Below, in pieces: positions 17,772 through 26,459 of a stretch of DNA of 64,000 bases. Position 1 is the first letter of the stretch. Each line of letters opens with the position of its first letter. The DNA lies in contig CATIQU010000035.1 of assembly GCA_949519155.1 (NCBI GenBank), positions 366,398 through 430,397 on the forward strand, given 5' to 3'. This DNA is from Polaribacter sp. SA4-10 (GTDB lineage: Bacteria > Bacteroidota > Bacteroidia > Flavobacteriales > Flavobacteriaceae). The translations under genes and the position numbers were made by a program. Below the pieces are notes generated by a model. It saw only the letters and a program-made list of their open reading frames with translations, made no database searches and had not been told where the DNA came from.

Positions 17772-20078
17772 TTAAACTGTTTTTAGAATATTTGGGGTAA
17801 CATTTACAAGAGCATCATTGACAACTATTTTGAGGTCATTCAATCCATCTAATTCAAAAGTTGTTTCAGAATGACTGATGTTTACTTTTAAAATCTGATT
17901 TCTGAAATTCACTTTAAACGAATAGAACGTCCATTCTTTTGGGATTTTAGGCGCAAATGTTAACCTATTATTGTGGATTCTCATACCTCCAAAACCTTCA
18001 ACAATACTCATCCAAGTTCCTGCCATTGACGTAATATGCAAACCTTCTTCTACCTCCTGATTATAATCGTCTAAGTCTAAACGAGACGTTCTTAAGTAAA
18101 AAGTATAGGCTTGCTCCATGCTACCTAATTTTGCAGCCTGAATACTATGAACACAGGGTGAAAGTGAACTTTCATGAACTGTATATGGTTCATAAAAATT
18201 AAAATGACGTGCCAATTCTTCTGTTGTAAAATGGTCTTCAAATAAGTAAAAACCTTGTAAAACGTCTGCTTGTTTAATGTATGGAGAGCGTAATATACGA
18301 TCCCAACTCCATTTTTGATTAATGGGTCTTTGGCTTTTATCGAGCCCTGAAACAGGAATTAATTCTTTGTCTAAAAAACCATCTTGTTGTAAATAAACAT
18401 CTTGTTTTTCTGAATATGGAAAATACATATTATCTGCAACAGCTCGCCATTTTGTTAACTCTTCATTGGTAATATCTACTTTTCCGATAATCCTTGAATA
18501 TGCTGAAGCATAGTCATTTTTAACAATTTCTAAATTTTCTAAAGCATAATTAATACACCATTTTGCAATGTAATTTGTATACCAATTATTATTGATATTA
18601 TTCTCGTATTCATTGGGTCCGGTAACACCCAAAATCATATACTGTTCTTTATCGGATGAAAAAGTGGCTCTTTGCTGCCAAAAACGAGCAATACCAATTA
18701 AAACTTCCAATCCTTTTTCTGGAATATACGAGTAATCATTTGTGTAACGATGGTAATTATAAATTGCAAATGCAATTGCACCATTTCTATGAATTTCTTC
18801 GAAGGTAATTTCCCATTCGTTATGGCATTCTTCGCCATTCATAGTTACCATTGGGTACAAGGCTGCACCGTTTGAAAACCCTAATTTTGTGGCATTCTCT
18901 ATTGCTTTTTCTAAATGTGCATGTCTATATTCTAATAAACGTCTTGCCACTTTTTGATCTTTGGTTGCCATATAGAAAGGGATGCAATATGCCTCGGTAT
19001 CCCAATACGTACTTCCACCATATTTTTCTCCTGTAAAACCTTTAGGACCAATATTTAATAATGGGTCTTTTCCTAAATAGGTTTGATTTAAATGAAAAAT
19101 ATTAAAACGGATTCCTTGTTGCGCTTTTACATCTCCTTCTATAGTAATGTCTGATGTACTCCATATTTTTGCCCAAGCTTCTTTTTGCATTTCTAACAAC
19201 CCGTCAAAACCTAAGTCTGTTGCTAATTTTAAGGCTTGTTTCGCTGAAGAGGTCAATTCATTTTTATCATGATTTCTATCAACGGTGTAGCCACCAAATT
19301 TATGAATGATAAATGAATCTCCTTGCTTTATGTTTTTTTCATATTTGTAGGATGCATACGTGGAAGACTTGAATTCGACAGGTTCTACGACTATTTCTTC
19401 ATCATTTAAAAACAACTTAGACTCCATAAATGTACATGTATGAAAATCTGTTTTCATTGTTTTTGCTTGTACAAAAGATTGTTTCCCTTCTTGAACGATG
19501 TTTACAACATCCCAAAATTGGTCATCCCAATTGGTATCTTCATTTGTAATTGCTGCATCTAAATAAGGTGTAAATGAGATTTTTGCGCCATTATTAATGG
19601 GTGTAACCACATATTTTATTGCGCCCACCTCATCAATGTCTAAACTTAAGAAACGCATGCTCTCTACTTTAATTTGAACGCCATTTTGAAGTGTTGCGAA
19701 AAAAGATCTTGAGAGCCAACCTTCTTTCATGTTCAACTCACGTCTAAAATTTCCGATGGTTTTACAGGTAAATAAATCTAACTGCTCGTCATTTACAAAC
19801 ACGTTAATACCGATCCAATTTGGGGCATTTAAAACTTTTGCAAAATACTCTGGGTATCCATTTTTCCACCAACCTACTCTGGTTTTATCTGGATAATAAA
19901 CCCCTGCAATATAACTTCCTTGAAATGTGGGTCCAGAATAAAATTCTTCAAAATTAGCACGTTGTCCCATAGCGCCATTTGCAATACTGAAAAGGCTTTC
20001 TGAAGATTTTACGCTTTCTGGATTAAACCCTTCTTCTATAATTGACCAATTATTTGGTACTATATAATCTTGATTCAT
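17772..20078 (-). CDS. GH65 maltose phosphorylase
   Basis: Cytoplasmic phosphorylase of 768 residues with no signal peptide. GH65 phosphorylases convert an alpha-glucobiose plus phosphate into glucose and beta-glucose 1-phosphate. The catalytic region GVTGPNEYENNINNNWYTN has the general acid Glu490, and this exact style of motif is typical of maltose phosphorylase rather than trehalose or kojibiose phosphorylase. KYGGSTYWDTEAY (352-364) is another conserved segment. It is sandwiched between beta-phosphoglucomutase (33 bp upstream) and the SusA-like gene (10 bp downstream). The order transporter-pgmB-GH65 supports maltose as the substrate. Confidence 0.92.
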   Translation of the reverse strand: MNQDYIVPNNWSIIEEGFNPESVKSSESLFSIANGAMGQRANFEEFYSGPTFQGSYIAGVYYPDKTRVGWWKNGYPEYFAKVLNAPNWIGINVFVNDEQLDLFTCKTIGNFRRELNMKEGWLSRSFFATLQNGVQIKVESMRFLSLDIDEVGAIKYVVTPINNGAKISFTPYLDAAITNEDTNWDDQFWDVVNIVQEGKQSFVQAKTMKTDFHTCTFMESKLFLNDEEIVVEPVEFKSSTYASYKYEKNIKQGDSFIIHKFGGYTVDRNHDKNELTSSAKQALKLATDLGFDGLLEMQKEAWAKIWSTSDITIEGDVKAQQGIRFNIFHLNQTYLGKDPLLNIGPKGFTGEKYGGSTYWDTEAYCIPFYMATKDQKVARRLLEYRHAHLEKAIENATKLGFSNGAALYPMVTMNGEECHNEWEITFEEIHRNGAIAFAIYNYHRYTNDYSYIPEKGLEVLIGIARFWQQRATFSSDKEQYMILGVTGPNEYENNINNNWYTNYIAKWCINYALENLEIVKNDYASAYSRIIGKVDITNEELTKWRAVADNMYFPYSEKQDVYLQQDGFLDKELIPVSGLDKSQRPINQKWSWDRILRSPYIKQADVLQGFYLFEDHFTTEELARHFNFYEPYTVHESSLSPCVHSIQAAKLGSMEQAYTFYLRTSRLDLDDYNQEVEEGLHITSMAGTWMSIVEGFGGMRIHNNRLTFAPKIPKEWTFYSFKVNFRNQILKVNISHSETTFELDGLNDLKIVVNDALVNVTPNILKTV

Positions 20079-20111
20079 TCTCTTAATAATTTAAATAAAC
20101 TTCCGCTTATT

Positions 20112-20768
20112 TTATTTTTTCTTAATCTCTTTTAAAAAATCTGTAGAAATTTCTGTAAAATCTCTAAAAACATAATCTGCTTCGTGTAGTATTTTTGCAT
20201 CTCCAATTCCAATAGAAATCATATTTGCTGAATTTGCTGCCTGAACTCCTGCAACAGAATCTTCAAATACAATACAGTCTTCTGGTATCATTTCTAACTG
20301 CTTTGCAGCGATTAAAAACACTTCAGGATCTGGTTTTGCTTTGCTTACGTTTGTACCATCTACAATGGCTTCAAACTTATCAATTAAATTCACTTTGTTT
20401 AAAATTAGCCTTGCATTTTTACTTGCAGAGCCTAATGCTACAGGTTGACTTTCGTCACTTAGAAAGTTTAATATTTTTATGACATCGGGTAAAATTTCAC
20501 TTTCACTCATTTCATGTACATGAAGTAAATAATCATCATTCTTAGAAGTCATTAAACGTGTAAAATGAGCTGCTGAAATTGTTTTATTTCCCCAAGCTAA
20601 AATTTTCTCTAAAGACCTTACTCTACTTACTCCTTTGAGTTGTTCGTTTTGTTCTTGAGAAAAATCGATACCAATAGAATTGGCTAATTTTTTCCATGCC
20701 AAAAAATGGTATTTAGCGGTGTCTACAATAACACCATCTAGATCAAATATATATCCTCTTTTTTTCAT
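20112..20768 (-). CDS. pgmB: Beta-phosphoglucomutase
   Basis: HAD-superfamily phosphomutase of 218 residues that converts beta-glucose 1-phosphate, made by the adjacent GH65 enzyme, into glucose 6-phosphate. HAD motif I is FDLDGVIVDTAKYHFLAWKKL, with nucleophile and acid/base Asp pair DxD near residues 9-11. The cap contains the substrate-loop KGVSR segment. Motif II is LGSAS, and the motif III/IV region is KAKPDPEVF plus FEDSVAGVQAA. The gene abuts the transporter upstream. Length and context are standard for PgmB. Confidence 0.93.
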   Translation of the reverse strand: MKKRGYIFDLDGVIVDTAKYHFLAWKKLANSIGIDFSQEQNEQLKGVSRVRSLEKILAWGNKTISAAHFTRLMTSKNDDYLLHVHEMSESEILPDVIKILNFLSDESQPVALGSASKNARLILNKVNLIDKFEAIVDGTNVSKAKPDPEVFLIAAKQLEMIPEDCIVFEDSVAGVQAANSANMISIGIGDAKILHEADYVFRDFTEISTDFLKEIKKK

Positions 20769-22145
20769 TTATATGGTATCCTCTTGAAATGTAATTGCAT
20801 TTTTTTCGGTAATAAGTAGATTGCAAAAACCTGCAATTATTAAACTTAAACCTGCTACAATCATCGCGTTAATTGTTTGTTCGCCTAAAAGACCTGTAAT
20901 GAAATTAATTCCTCCAAGCGCAGCAATAATTTGCGGTATTACAATAAACATATTGAAAACGCCCATGATTACACCCATCTTCTTTGGATCTACGGAACTT
21001 GATAACATCGCATACGGCATAGATAAAACACTCCCCCAAGCAAAACCAACTAACGTAAATGATAAGGCTAAATATTCTGGTGATGGAATTAAATACATTG
21101 ATATAAAACCGAGTCCACCTAAGATTAAAGATCCCATATGAACATGTTTTCTATTGATGCGTCTTGTTCTTGTATATAAAACCAGCACTAATGCAAATAC
21201 CATAGAAGACAATCCATAGATACCCATATAAGAACCAACTTCATTAGAAGATTTTTGAAATGCAGTATTTTTAACATCAAATGCAGCTTTTTGGATCGCA
21301 TCTGTCATTACATACTCTTTTTCTATGGGAGCGGGAGTTTTAAAAACGTGTTCTGTTAAAGCAGGGTTTGCCATACTCCACATTGTAAAAAAAGCAAACC
21401 AGCTAAAAAACTGAACTAAACCCAACTTTTTCATAACGGTTGGCATGTTTTTAATGTTTTCTAAAATATCTGAAACAAAACGGTTTTTTTCTGCTTTTTC
21501 TTTTTCGAAAGCTTCCATATCTTCTGGCGGATATTCTTTTGTCGTAAATACAGTATAAAAAATACTTACTAAAAAGACAACTGCACCAATTGCAAATGCA
21601 ACTTTTACTGACATAGGAACGATTCCTGATTCAGCAGAATCGCTAACTCCAAACTGTGAAACCATCCAAGGTAAACTACTGGCAACCCAAGTACCAACAC
21701 CAATAATAAGTGTTTGAATTACAAAACCGTAAGATCTTTGAGAATTTGGTAATTTATCGGCAACTAAAGCTCTAAACGGCTCCATCGATATATTGATAGA
21801 AGCATCTAAAATCCATAGAAAACCTGCAGCAATCCATAGCGTTGGTGAATGGGGCATTGCAATTAATGCCAACGAACTAAGGATAGCGCCTATTAAAAAA
21901 TAAGGGCGTCTTCTCCCCCACCTTGTACTCCAGGTTCGGTCACTCATGTAGCCAATAATTGGCTGAACTATGAGACCAGTTAATGGAGCTGCTATCCAAA
22001 GAATTGGAATGTCATCAATTTCTGCACCTAGTGTTTGGAAAATTCGAGACATAAAACCGCCAGTTAAGGCCATCCCAAATTGTATTCCTAAAAACCCGAA
22101 ACTCATGTTCCAGATTTGCAAGAAACTTAATTTCTGCTTATTCAT
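20769..22145 (-). CDS. MFS sugar (maltose) transporter, SLC45/GPH-like
   Basis: Inner-membrane major facilitator of 458 residues with about 12 hydrophobic helices. The loop 2-3 motif YMSDRTWSTRWGRRRPYFLIG and the opening FLQIWNMSFGFLGIQFG are typical of the sugar:cation symporters related to SLC45 and bacterial maltose/sucrose carriers. As first gene of the operon with PgmB and GH65, it should bring maltose or short maltooligosaccharides from periplasm to cytoplasm. Its start codon is immediately preceded by a long inverted repeat (22145-22177) that may regulate translation or transcription. Confidence 0.9.
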   Translation of the reverse strand: MNKQKLSFLQIWNMSFGFLGIQFGMALTGGFMSRIFQTLGAEIDDIPILWIAAPLTGLIVQPIIGYMSDRTWSTRWGRRRPYFLIGAILSSLALIAMPHSPTLWIAAGFLWILDASINISMEPFRALVADKLPNSQRSYGFVIQTLIIGVGTWVASSLPWMVSQFGVSDSAESGIVPMSVKVAFAIGAVVFLVSIFYTVFTTKEYPPEDMEAFEKEKAEKNRFVSDILENIKNMPTVMKKLGLVQFFSWFAFFTMWSMANPALTEHVFKTPAPIEKEYVMTDAIQKAAFDVKNTAFQKSSNEVGSYMGIYGLSSMVFALVLVLYTRTRRINRKHVHMGSLILGGLGFISMYLIPSPEYLALSFTLVGFAWGSVLSMPYAMLSSSVDPKKMGVIMGVFNMFIVIPQIIAALGGINFITGLLGEQTINAMIVAGLSLIIAGFCNLLITEKNAITFQEDTI

Positions 22146-22177
22146 TATCGTAAAATATTAAATTAATATTACGATAA
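22145..22177 (-). promoter_or_regulatory. Long inverted repeat abutting the transporter start codon
   Basis: TTATCGTAA (22145-22153) and TTACGATAA (22169-22177) are reverse complements. The inner parts AATATTAA (22154-22161) and TTAATATT (22163-22170) pair as well, apart from a small bulge. The arm overlaps the A of the ATG. In mRNA this could fold over the initiation region. The segment GATAAG at 22173-22178 can alternatively pair with CTTATC at 22187-22192, giving two mutually exclusive hairpins. Confidence 0.55.
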
Positions 22178-22204
22178 GCTTTTAGACTTATCAACTAATA
22201 AATT

Positions 22205-22224
22205 TTGTGGAATGTAATTTATTG
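22205..22224. repeat. Copy 1 of a ~20-bp element flanking lacI
   Basis: TTGTGGAATGTAA (22205-22217) followed by TTTATTG. The same 13-mer and 7-mer, separated by one extra A, recur at 23447-23467 on the other side of lacI. Here the core is also flanked by the 8-bp inverted repeat AATAAATT (22197-22204) / AATTTATT (22216-22223). It lies 60-80 bp upstream of the transporter operon and is a probable regulatory site. Confidence 0.6.
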
Positions 22225-22291
22225 ATAAATCGATTATTAAAGTTGTAAAGTTATAAATTTTTGTGAAAAACCATAAAGAAACTTTTTTTTT

Positions 22292-22311
22292 CTACGACGA
22301 CGGTTTCGTAG
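22292..22311. promoter_or_regulatory. Operator-like palindrome inside the 3' end of lacI
   Basis: CTACGACGACGGTTTCGTAG has 6-bp outer arms (CTACGA/TCGTAG) and shares the 10-mer CGGTTTCGTA (22301-22310) with the operator at 23385-23400. It sits about 150 bp upstream of the transporter operon start, so it could let LacI control the leftward operon. It also encodes the last LacI residues, which constrains the sequence. Confidence 0.45.
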
Positions 22312-23314
22312 ACTCTCTTAATTTAAGATTGCTAGATATTACAATTTTCTTTGGCTCGTATACCTCAGCTTCTTTTTCTATCCGCTCAATTAAAACTTCT
22401 ACAGCTTGTTTTCCCATTTCAAGACCATGCTGTGCAATTGTGGTAATTGATGGTGATGAATATTCTGAGATTAAACCGTCTGTAAAACCAATTACAGAGA
22501 ATTCTTGCGGAATTTTATACCCTTTCTCTTTTGCGATTCGCATAGCAGTTGCTGCATAAATTTCATTTACAGCAAAAACAGCATCAATATCTTGATCAAA
22601 TACACGTTCTATTTGTGCTTTGATATTTTCTTTTTCTTCAATTTCAATGATCAATTTTTTATTGACTGATATTCCTTTTTCAGAAAGTGCTTTTTCATAA
22701 CCTTGTCTTCTTAAAGCACCAACATTTACATGTTCTGGCGTAGTAATTAAAGCGATTTTAAGACTGTTTTGATTCAGTAAATATTTCGTTGCCTTGTAGC
22801 CTGCACCCACATCATCTACCACTACTTTATCACATAAAATTTCGTCTACAACACGATCAAAAAGAACTAATGGAATTTCTTCATTGACCAAATCTTTAAA
22901 ATGCGTAAAGTCTTTTGTTTCTAACGTTTCTTTTGCAATGGAAACGATAAGTCCATCAACACTTCCATTAGAAAGTACTTTCAAATTTTCTACTTCTTTC
23001 TTGTAGGATTCATTCGAAAAACAAACCATAATATGATAGCCTTTCTCACTAGCTCCTTGTTCTATTCCTTTAATTACCGTTGAGAAAAAATGATGAACGA
23101 TCCTTGGAAGGATTACACCAATAAGTTTGGTCTTTTGATTCCTTAGCTGTAGCGCTAAACTATTTGGTTTATAATTAAACATTGCCGCATAAGCTTTTAT
23201 CTTGTCTTTCGTGTCTATACTAATTTCATGACTGTCTCTTAGCGCTTTTGAAACTGTAGATGTTGAGACCCCTAGTTCCTTTGCAATTGTTTTAATTGTA
23301 ATTTTCTGCTTCAT
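22292..23314 (-). CDS. LacI-family transcriptional regulator of the alpha-glucan locus
   Basis: LacI/GalR-type regulator, 340 residues. The N-terminal HTH is ITIKTIAKELGVSTSTVSKALRD (about 5-27), with the hinge-helix region SLALQLRNQKTKLIGVILP. A periplasmic-binding-protein-like effector domain follows (VDGLIVSIAKE, IPLVLFDRV, DAVFAVNEIYAATAMRIA, FSVIGFTDG). It lies between the leftward enzyme operon and the rightward susCDEF operon and is transcribed leftward, like the enzymes. LacI-type operator sequences lie on both sides (23385-23400 and within its own 3' end at about 22293-22310). It is probably a maltose-responsive repressor or activator; the effector is not determined. Confidence 0.93.
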   Translation of the reverse strand: MKQKITIKTIAKELGVSTSTVSKALRDSHEISIDTKDKIKAYAAMFNYKPNSLALQLRNQKTKLIGVILPRIVHHFFSTVIKGIEQGASEKGYHIMVCFSNESYKKEVENLKVLSNGSVDGLIVSIAKETLETKDFTHFKDLVNEEIPLVLFDRVVDEILCDKVVVDDVGAGYKATKYLLNQNSLKIALITTPEHVNVGALRRQGYEKALSEKGISVNKKLIIEIEEKENIKAQIERVFDQDIDAVFAVNEIYAATAMRIAKEKGYKIPQEFSVIGFTDGLISEYSSPSITTIAQHGLEMGKQAVEVLIERIEKEAEVYEPKKIVISSNLKLRESTKPSS

Positions 23315-23384
23315 ATTTTATAAAAATGAGAATTTATTTTGCGTTTTATGTGAATATATAAAAATAAACACGAAAGTTGTCAAC

Positions 23385-23400
23385 ACGAAATCGGTTTCGT
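23385..23400. promoter_or_regulatory. LacI-family operator upstream of susC
   Basis: ACGAAATCGGTTTCGT is a 16-bp palindrome with a central CG and 7 of 8 matching positions per half-site. This is the usual form of a LacI-family operator. It lies 111 bp upstream of susC and 71 bp upstream of lacI, in the divergent promoter region. An extra half-site-like ACGAAAG is at 23370-23376. Confidence 0.7.
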
Positions 23401-23446
23401 AAAATGAATAATGATTGGTATTTTATAGAAACAGACTACATTCACC

Positions 23447-23467
23447 TTGTGGAATGTAAATTTATTG
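23447..23467. repeat. Copy 2 of the ~20-bp element flanking lacI
   Basis: TTGTGGAATGTAA (23447-23459), then A, then TTTATTG, matching copy 1 at 22205-22224. It lies 44-64 bp upstream of the susC start. The hexamer pair ACATTC (23438-23443) and GAATGT (23452-23457) also forms an inverted repeat with an 8-bp spacer here. Confidence 0.6.
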
Positions 23468-23510
23468 TTATCACAACTCAAATTTACAGTTATTATTTAA
23501 TAAAACAAAT

Positions 23511-26453
23511 ATGAATAAAATTAAACTATTAGTGATTGGTCTTCTTTTGAGCACTACTTTTACAATGTTTGCACAGCAAACAGTAAAGGGTGTTGTAAAG
23601 GAAAAAACTACGGGCGATACTTTGCCTGGAGTTAGTGTCAACGTAAAAGGCACTACGAATGGTTCTGAAACAGATTTTGATGGAAAGTTTCAAATTCCGA
23701 ATGTAAAATCTGGAGATGTTTTAGTCTTTAGGTCTTTAGGATATTCAGAAAAAGAAGTTACTATTGGTGAAACCTTAGACCTTCTTGTAGAATTAATCCA
23801 ATCTTCTGAACAACTAGATGAAATTATTGTCGTTGGATATGGTACTACTACTGTTAAAGATGCTACAGGTTCTGTAGAATCTATTACAGCAAAAGATTTT
23901 ACAAAAGGAAATATTGTAACTCCTGAGAATCTTTTAAGTGGTCGTGTTGCTGGTGTAAACATCATAACAAGTGGTGCTCCAGGTTCAGGATCTCAAATTA
24001 GAATTAGAGGAGGATCTTCTCTTAACGCATCAAATGATCCACTAATTGTTATTGACGGACTACCAATGTCTGGAACTGCAGGAGGATCTAGAGGGGTGCT
24101 AGCGAGTATAAATCCAAATGATATTGAATCTTTTTCTGTTTTAAAAGATGCGTCTGCAACGGCCATTTATGGTTCTAGAGGTGCAAACGGTGTTATTATT
24201 ATTTCAACCAAAAAAGGAAGAAGCGAATTTTCTTTGGACTATGATTATCAAATGGGTTTTGGTGAAATTACAGATAGAGTAAGTATGTACAACGCAGAAA
24301 GCTTTCGAAGTTTGGTGAATTCTCAGCCAATTACGGGCTCTATGATTCCTACAAGTTTGTTGGGTAGTGCCAATACAAACTGGCAAGATGAGATTTATCA
24401 AAAATCTGTTTCAACACAGCATAACATCACTATAAGAGGTCAGGTTTTCAAAAAAATACCAACACGATTATCAATTGGTTTTGCCGCTATTGAAGGAAAT
24501 ATTCTTACTTCAAAATATGATAGAGCTACAGTAGCCTTATCTATGAATCCAAGTTTTTTTGATGATCACTTAAAAGTGAACTTAAATTACAACAGAGCCT
24601 TTGAAGACAATCGTTTTGCTGATGCTGGACAAGTAGGAGCGGCACTTCGTTACGATCCAACACAGCCTGTTTATGATGCTTCTTCTCCTTTTGGAGGTTT
24701 TTACCAACACTATACAAGAGATGCTCAAGGAAACGTAATTCTGTCTAATGGAGGAACCAACCCAGTTGCAGCATTATTGCAAAATAATAACAATTCAGAT
24801 GTTTTTAGACAATATGGAAATTTAAAAGTAGATTATAAATTTCATTTCTTACCAGAATTGACGGCTACTGTAAATGTTGGTTTTGACAAATCTACAGGAA
24901 AAGGAACTAGCATGAGTTCAATAGAAGGACCCGCAAGTTTTAATAGCTTGTATGTTGGAAATGATTCAGGATTTACAAGTGAGGTGCTTAATGAATCTTT
25001 AGATGGGTACCTTAATTATGTAAATACTTTTGGAAAAGTAAAAACAGACATTACAGCAGGGTATTCTTACCAAACTTTTAATGGTTCTGGAAACTCTACA
25101 GGAAATACACGAAATCCATCCGATCAAGGAGTTACTTCTTATAATGCAACACCTGTTGTCTTAATTGGGTTTTTAGCAAGAGCAAATTTTACTTTTAATA
25201 AAAAGTATTTACTTACACTTAATTTTAGAAGAGACGGAACTTCTCGTTTTGGACCTGAAAATAGATGGGGTAACTTTGGAGGTGCTGCAGTTGCTTGGAA
25301 TATAAGTGATGAAGAATTTCTAAAAAACAGTGATTTAATTTCTAATTTAAAATTAAGAGCAAGTTATGGTGTGAATGGACAACAAGACGGAATTGCTGGA
25401 GATTTATATTTAGACAGGTATCGTTTTGGAAATCAAAATTCTCAATATATTTTTGATGGAACACCAATTCAATCTACCATTCCTTCAGAAAGAAGTAATT
25501 TAAAATGGGAGAATACAGCGACTGTCGAATTTGGGATCGATTATGGTTTGTTTAATGACAAAATCACGGGATCTATCAATGCATTTCAAAAAAATTCTAC
25601 AGACTTATTATCCAATGCTCCAGTAGCAGATGGTAGTAATTTTACAAATAGAGTTTTGCAAAACATTGGAGACCTACAAGTAAATGGATTAGAGTTTACT
25701 GTAAATGCAGATGTTATTAAAACAGAAGACCTAGAATGGAACCTTAATTTTAATGCAACCTACTTAGATAAAGAAATTAAAGAATTAGCCCTAAACCAAG
25801 ACATTACAACAGGAGGTATTTCTGGAGGAACTGGGAATTTCATTCAACTTTATAGTGAAGGTTTTGCTCCAAACTCATTTTATGTGTACAAGCAATTGTA
25901 TGACACTGCGGGAATGCCAATTGAAGGTGCTTATGCAGATATAAATGGAGACGGTATTTTAAATTCTCAAGACAGGTACTTAAAAGAAAATCCACAAGCA
26001 GATGTTTCTTTAGGGTTTCAATCGAGTTTAAATTATAAGAATTTTGATTTCGCATTTAACTTAAGAGCAAACATTGGAAACTATGTTTACAATAATGTGA
26101 ATTCTTCTTTAGCACAATATAGTTTAATTTTAGATCAATCGGTTTTAGGAAACATTCCTACTTCTATAAGCAATACCAACTTTTTAAGAACAGCTGATGT
26201 TATTTTATCAGATATTTATTTAGAAAATGCTTCGTTCTTAAAAATGGACAACATTACATTAGGATATACTTTTGATAAGATCAACCCCATAAATAAATTT
26301 GATTTTAAGAGTATTCGAGTATGGGCCGGAATGCAAAATGTATTTACACTTACAAACTATACAGGACTAGACCCTGAAGTTTTTAACGGTATTGATAATA
26401 CAATTTATCCAAGACCAAGAACATTTTTGGTAGGAGCAAACATTAAATTTTAA
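23511..26453 (+). CDS. SusC/RagA-family TonB-dependent outer-membrane transporter (second pair)
   Basis: TonB-dependent transporter of 980 residues for oligosaccharide uptake through the outer membrane. Parts: signal peptide (MNKIKLLVIG..TMFAQ), carboxypeptidase-regulatory-like domain (GVVKEKTTGDTLPGVSVNVKG), DEIIVVGYGTTTVKDATGSV box, plug (SGRVAGVNI, IRIRGGSS, PLIVIDGLP), then beta-barrel ending ANIKF. It is followed after 6 bp by SusD, SusE and a SusF-like protein, the order of the Bacteroides starch system. A LacI-type operator and a repeated element lie in its upstream region, so it is likely LacI-regulated. It is a distant paralogue of the first SusC in this window. Confidence 0.95.
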   Translation: MNKIKLLVIGLLLSTTFTMFAQQTVKGVVKEKTTGDTLPGVSVNVKGTTNGSETDFDGKFQIPNVKSGDVLVFRSLGYSEKEVTIGETLDLLVELIQSSEQLDEIIVVGYGTTTVKDATGSVESITAKDFTKGNIVTPENLLSGRVAGVNIITSGAPGSGSQIRIRGGSSLNASNDPLIVIDGLPMSGTAGGSRGVLASINPNDIESFSVLKDASATAIYGSRGANGVIIISTKKGRSEFSLDYDYQMGFGEITDRVSMYNAESFRSLVNSQPITGSMIPTSLLGSANTNWQDEIYQKSVSTQHNITIRGQVFKKIPTRLSIGFAAIEGNILTSKYDRATVALSMNPSFFDDHLKVNLNYNRAFEDNRFADAGQVGAALRYDPTQPVYDASSPFGGFYQHYTRDAQGNVILSNGGTNPVAALLQNNNNSDVFRQYGNLKVDYKFHFLPELTATVNVGFDKSTGKGTSMSSIEGPASFNSLYVGNDSGFTSEVLNESLDGYLNYVNTFGKVKTDITAGYSYQTFNGSGNSTGNTRNPSDQGVTSYNATPVVLIGFLARANFTFNKKYLLTLNFRRDGTSRFGPENRWGNFGGAAVAWNISDEEFLKNSDLISNLKLRASYGVNGQQDGIAGDLYLDRYRFGNQNSQYIFDGTPIQSTIPSERSNLKWENTATVEFGIDYGLFNDKITGSINAFQKNSTDLLSNAPVADGSNFTNRVLQNIGDLQVNGLEFTVNADVIKTEDLEWNLNFNATYLDKEIKELALNQDITTGGISGGTGNFIQLYSEGFAPNSFYVYKQLYDTAGMPIEGAYADINGDGILNSQDRYLKENPQADVSLGFQSSLNYKNFDFAFNLRANIGNYVYNNVNSSLAQYSLILDQSVLGNIPTSISNTNFLRTADVILSDIYLENASFLKMDNITLGYTFDKINPINKFDFKSIRVWAGMQNVFTLTNYTGLDPEVFNGIDNTIYPRPRTFLVGANIKF

Positions 26454-26459
26454 TTTATT

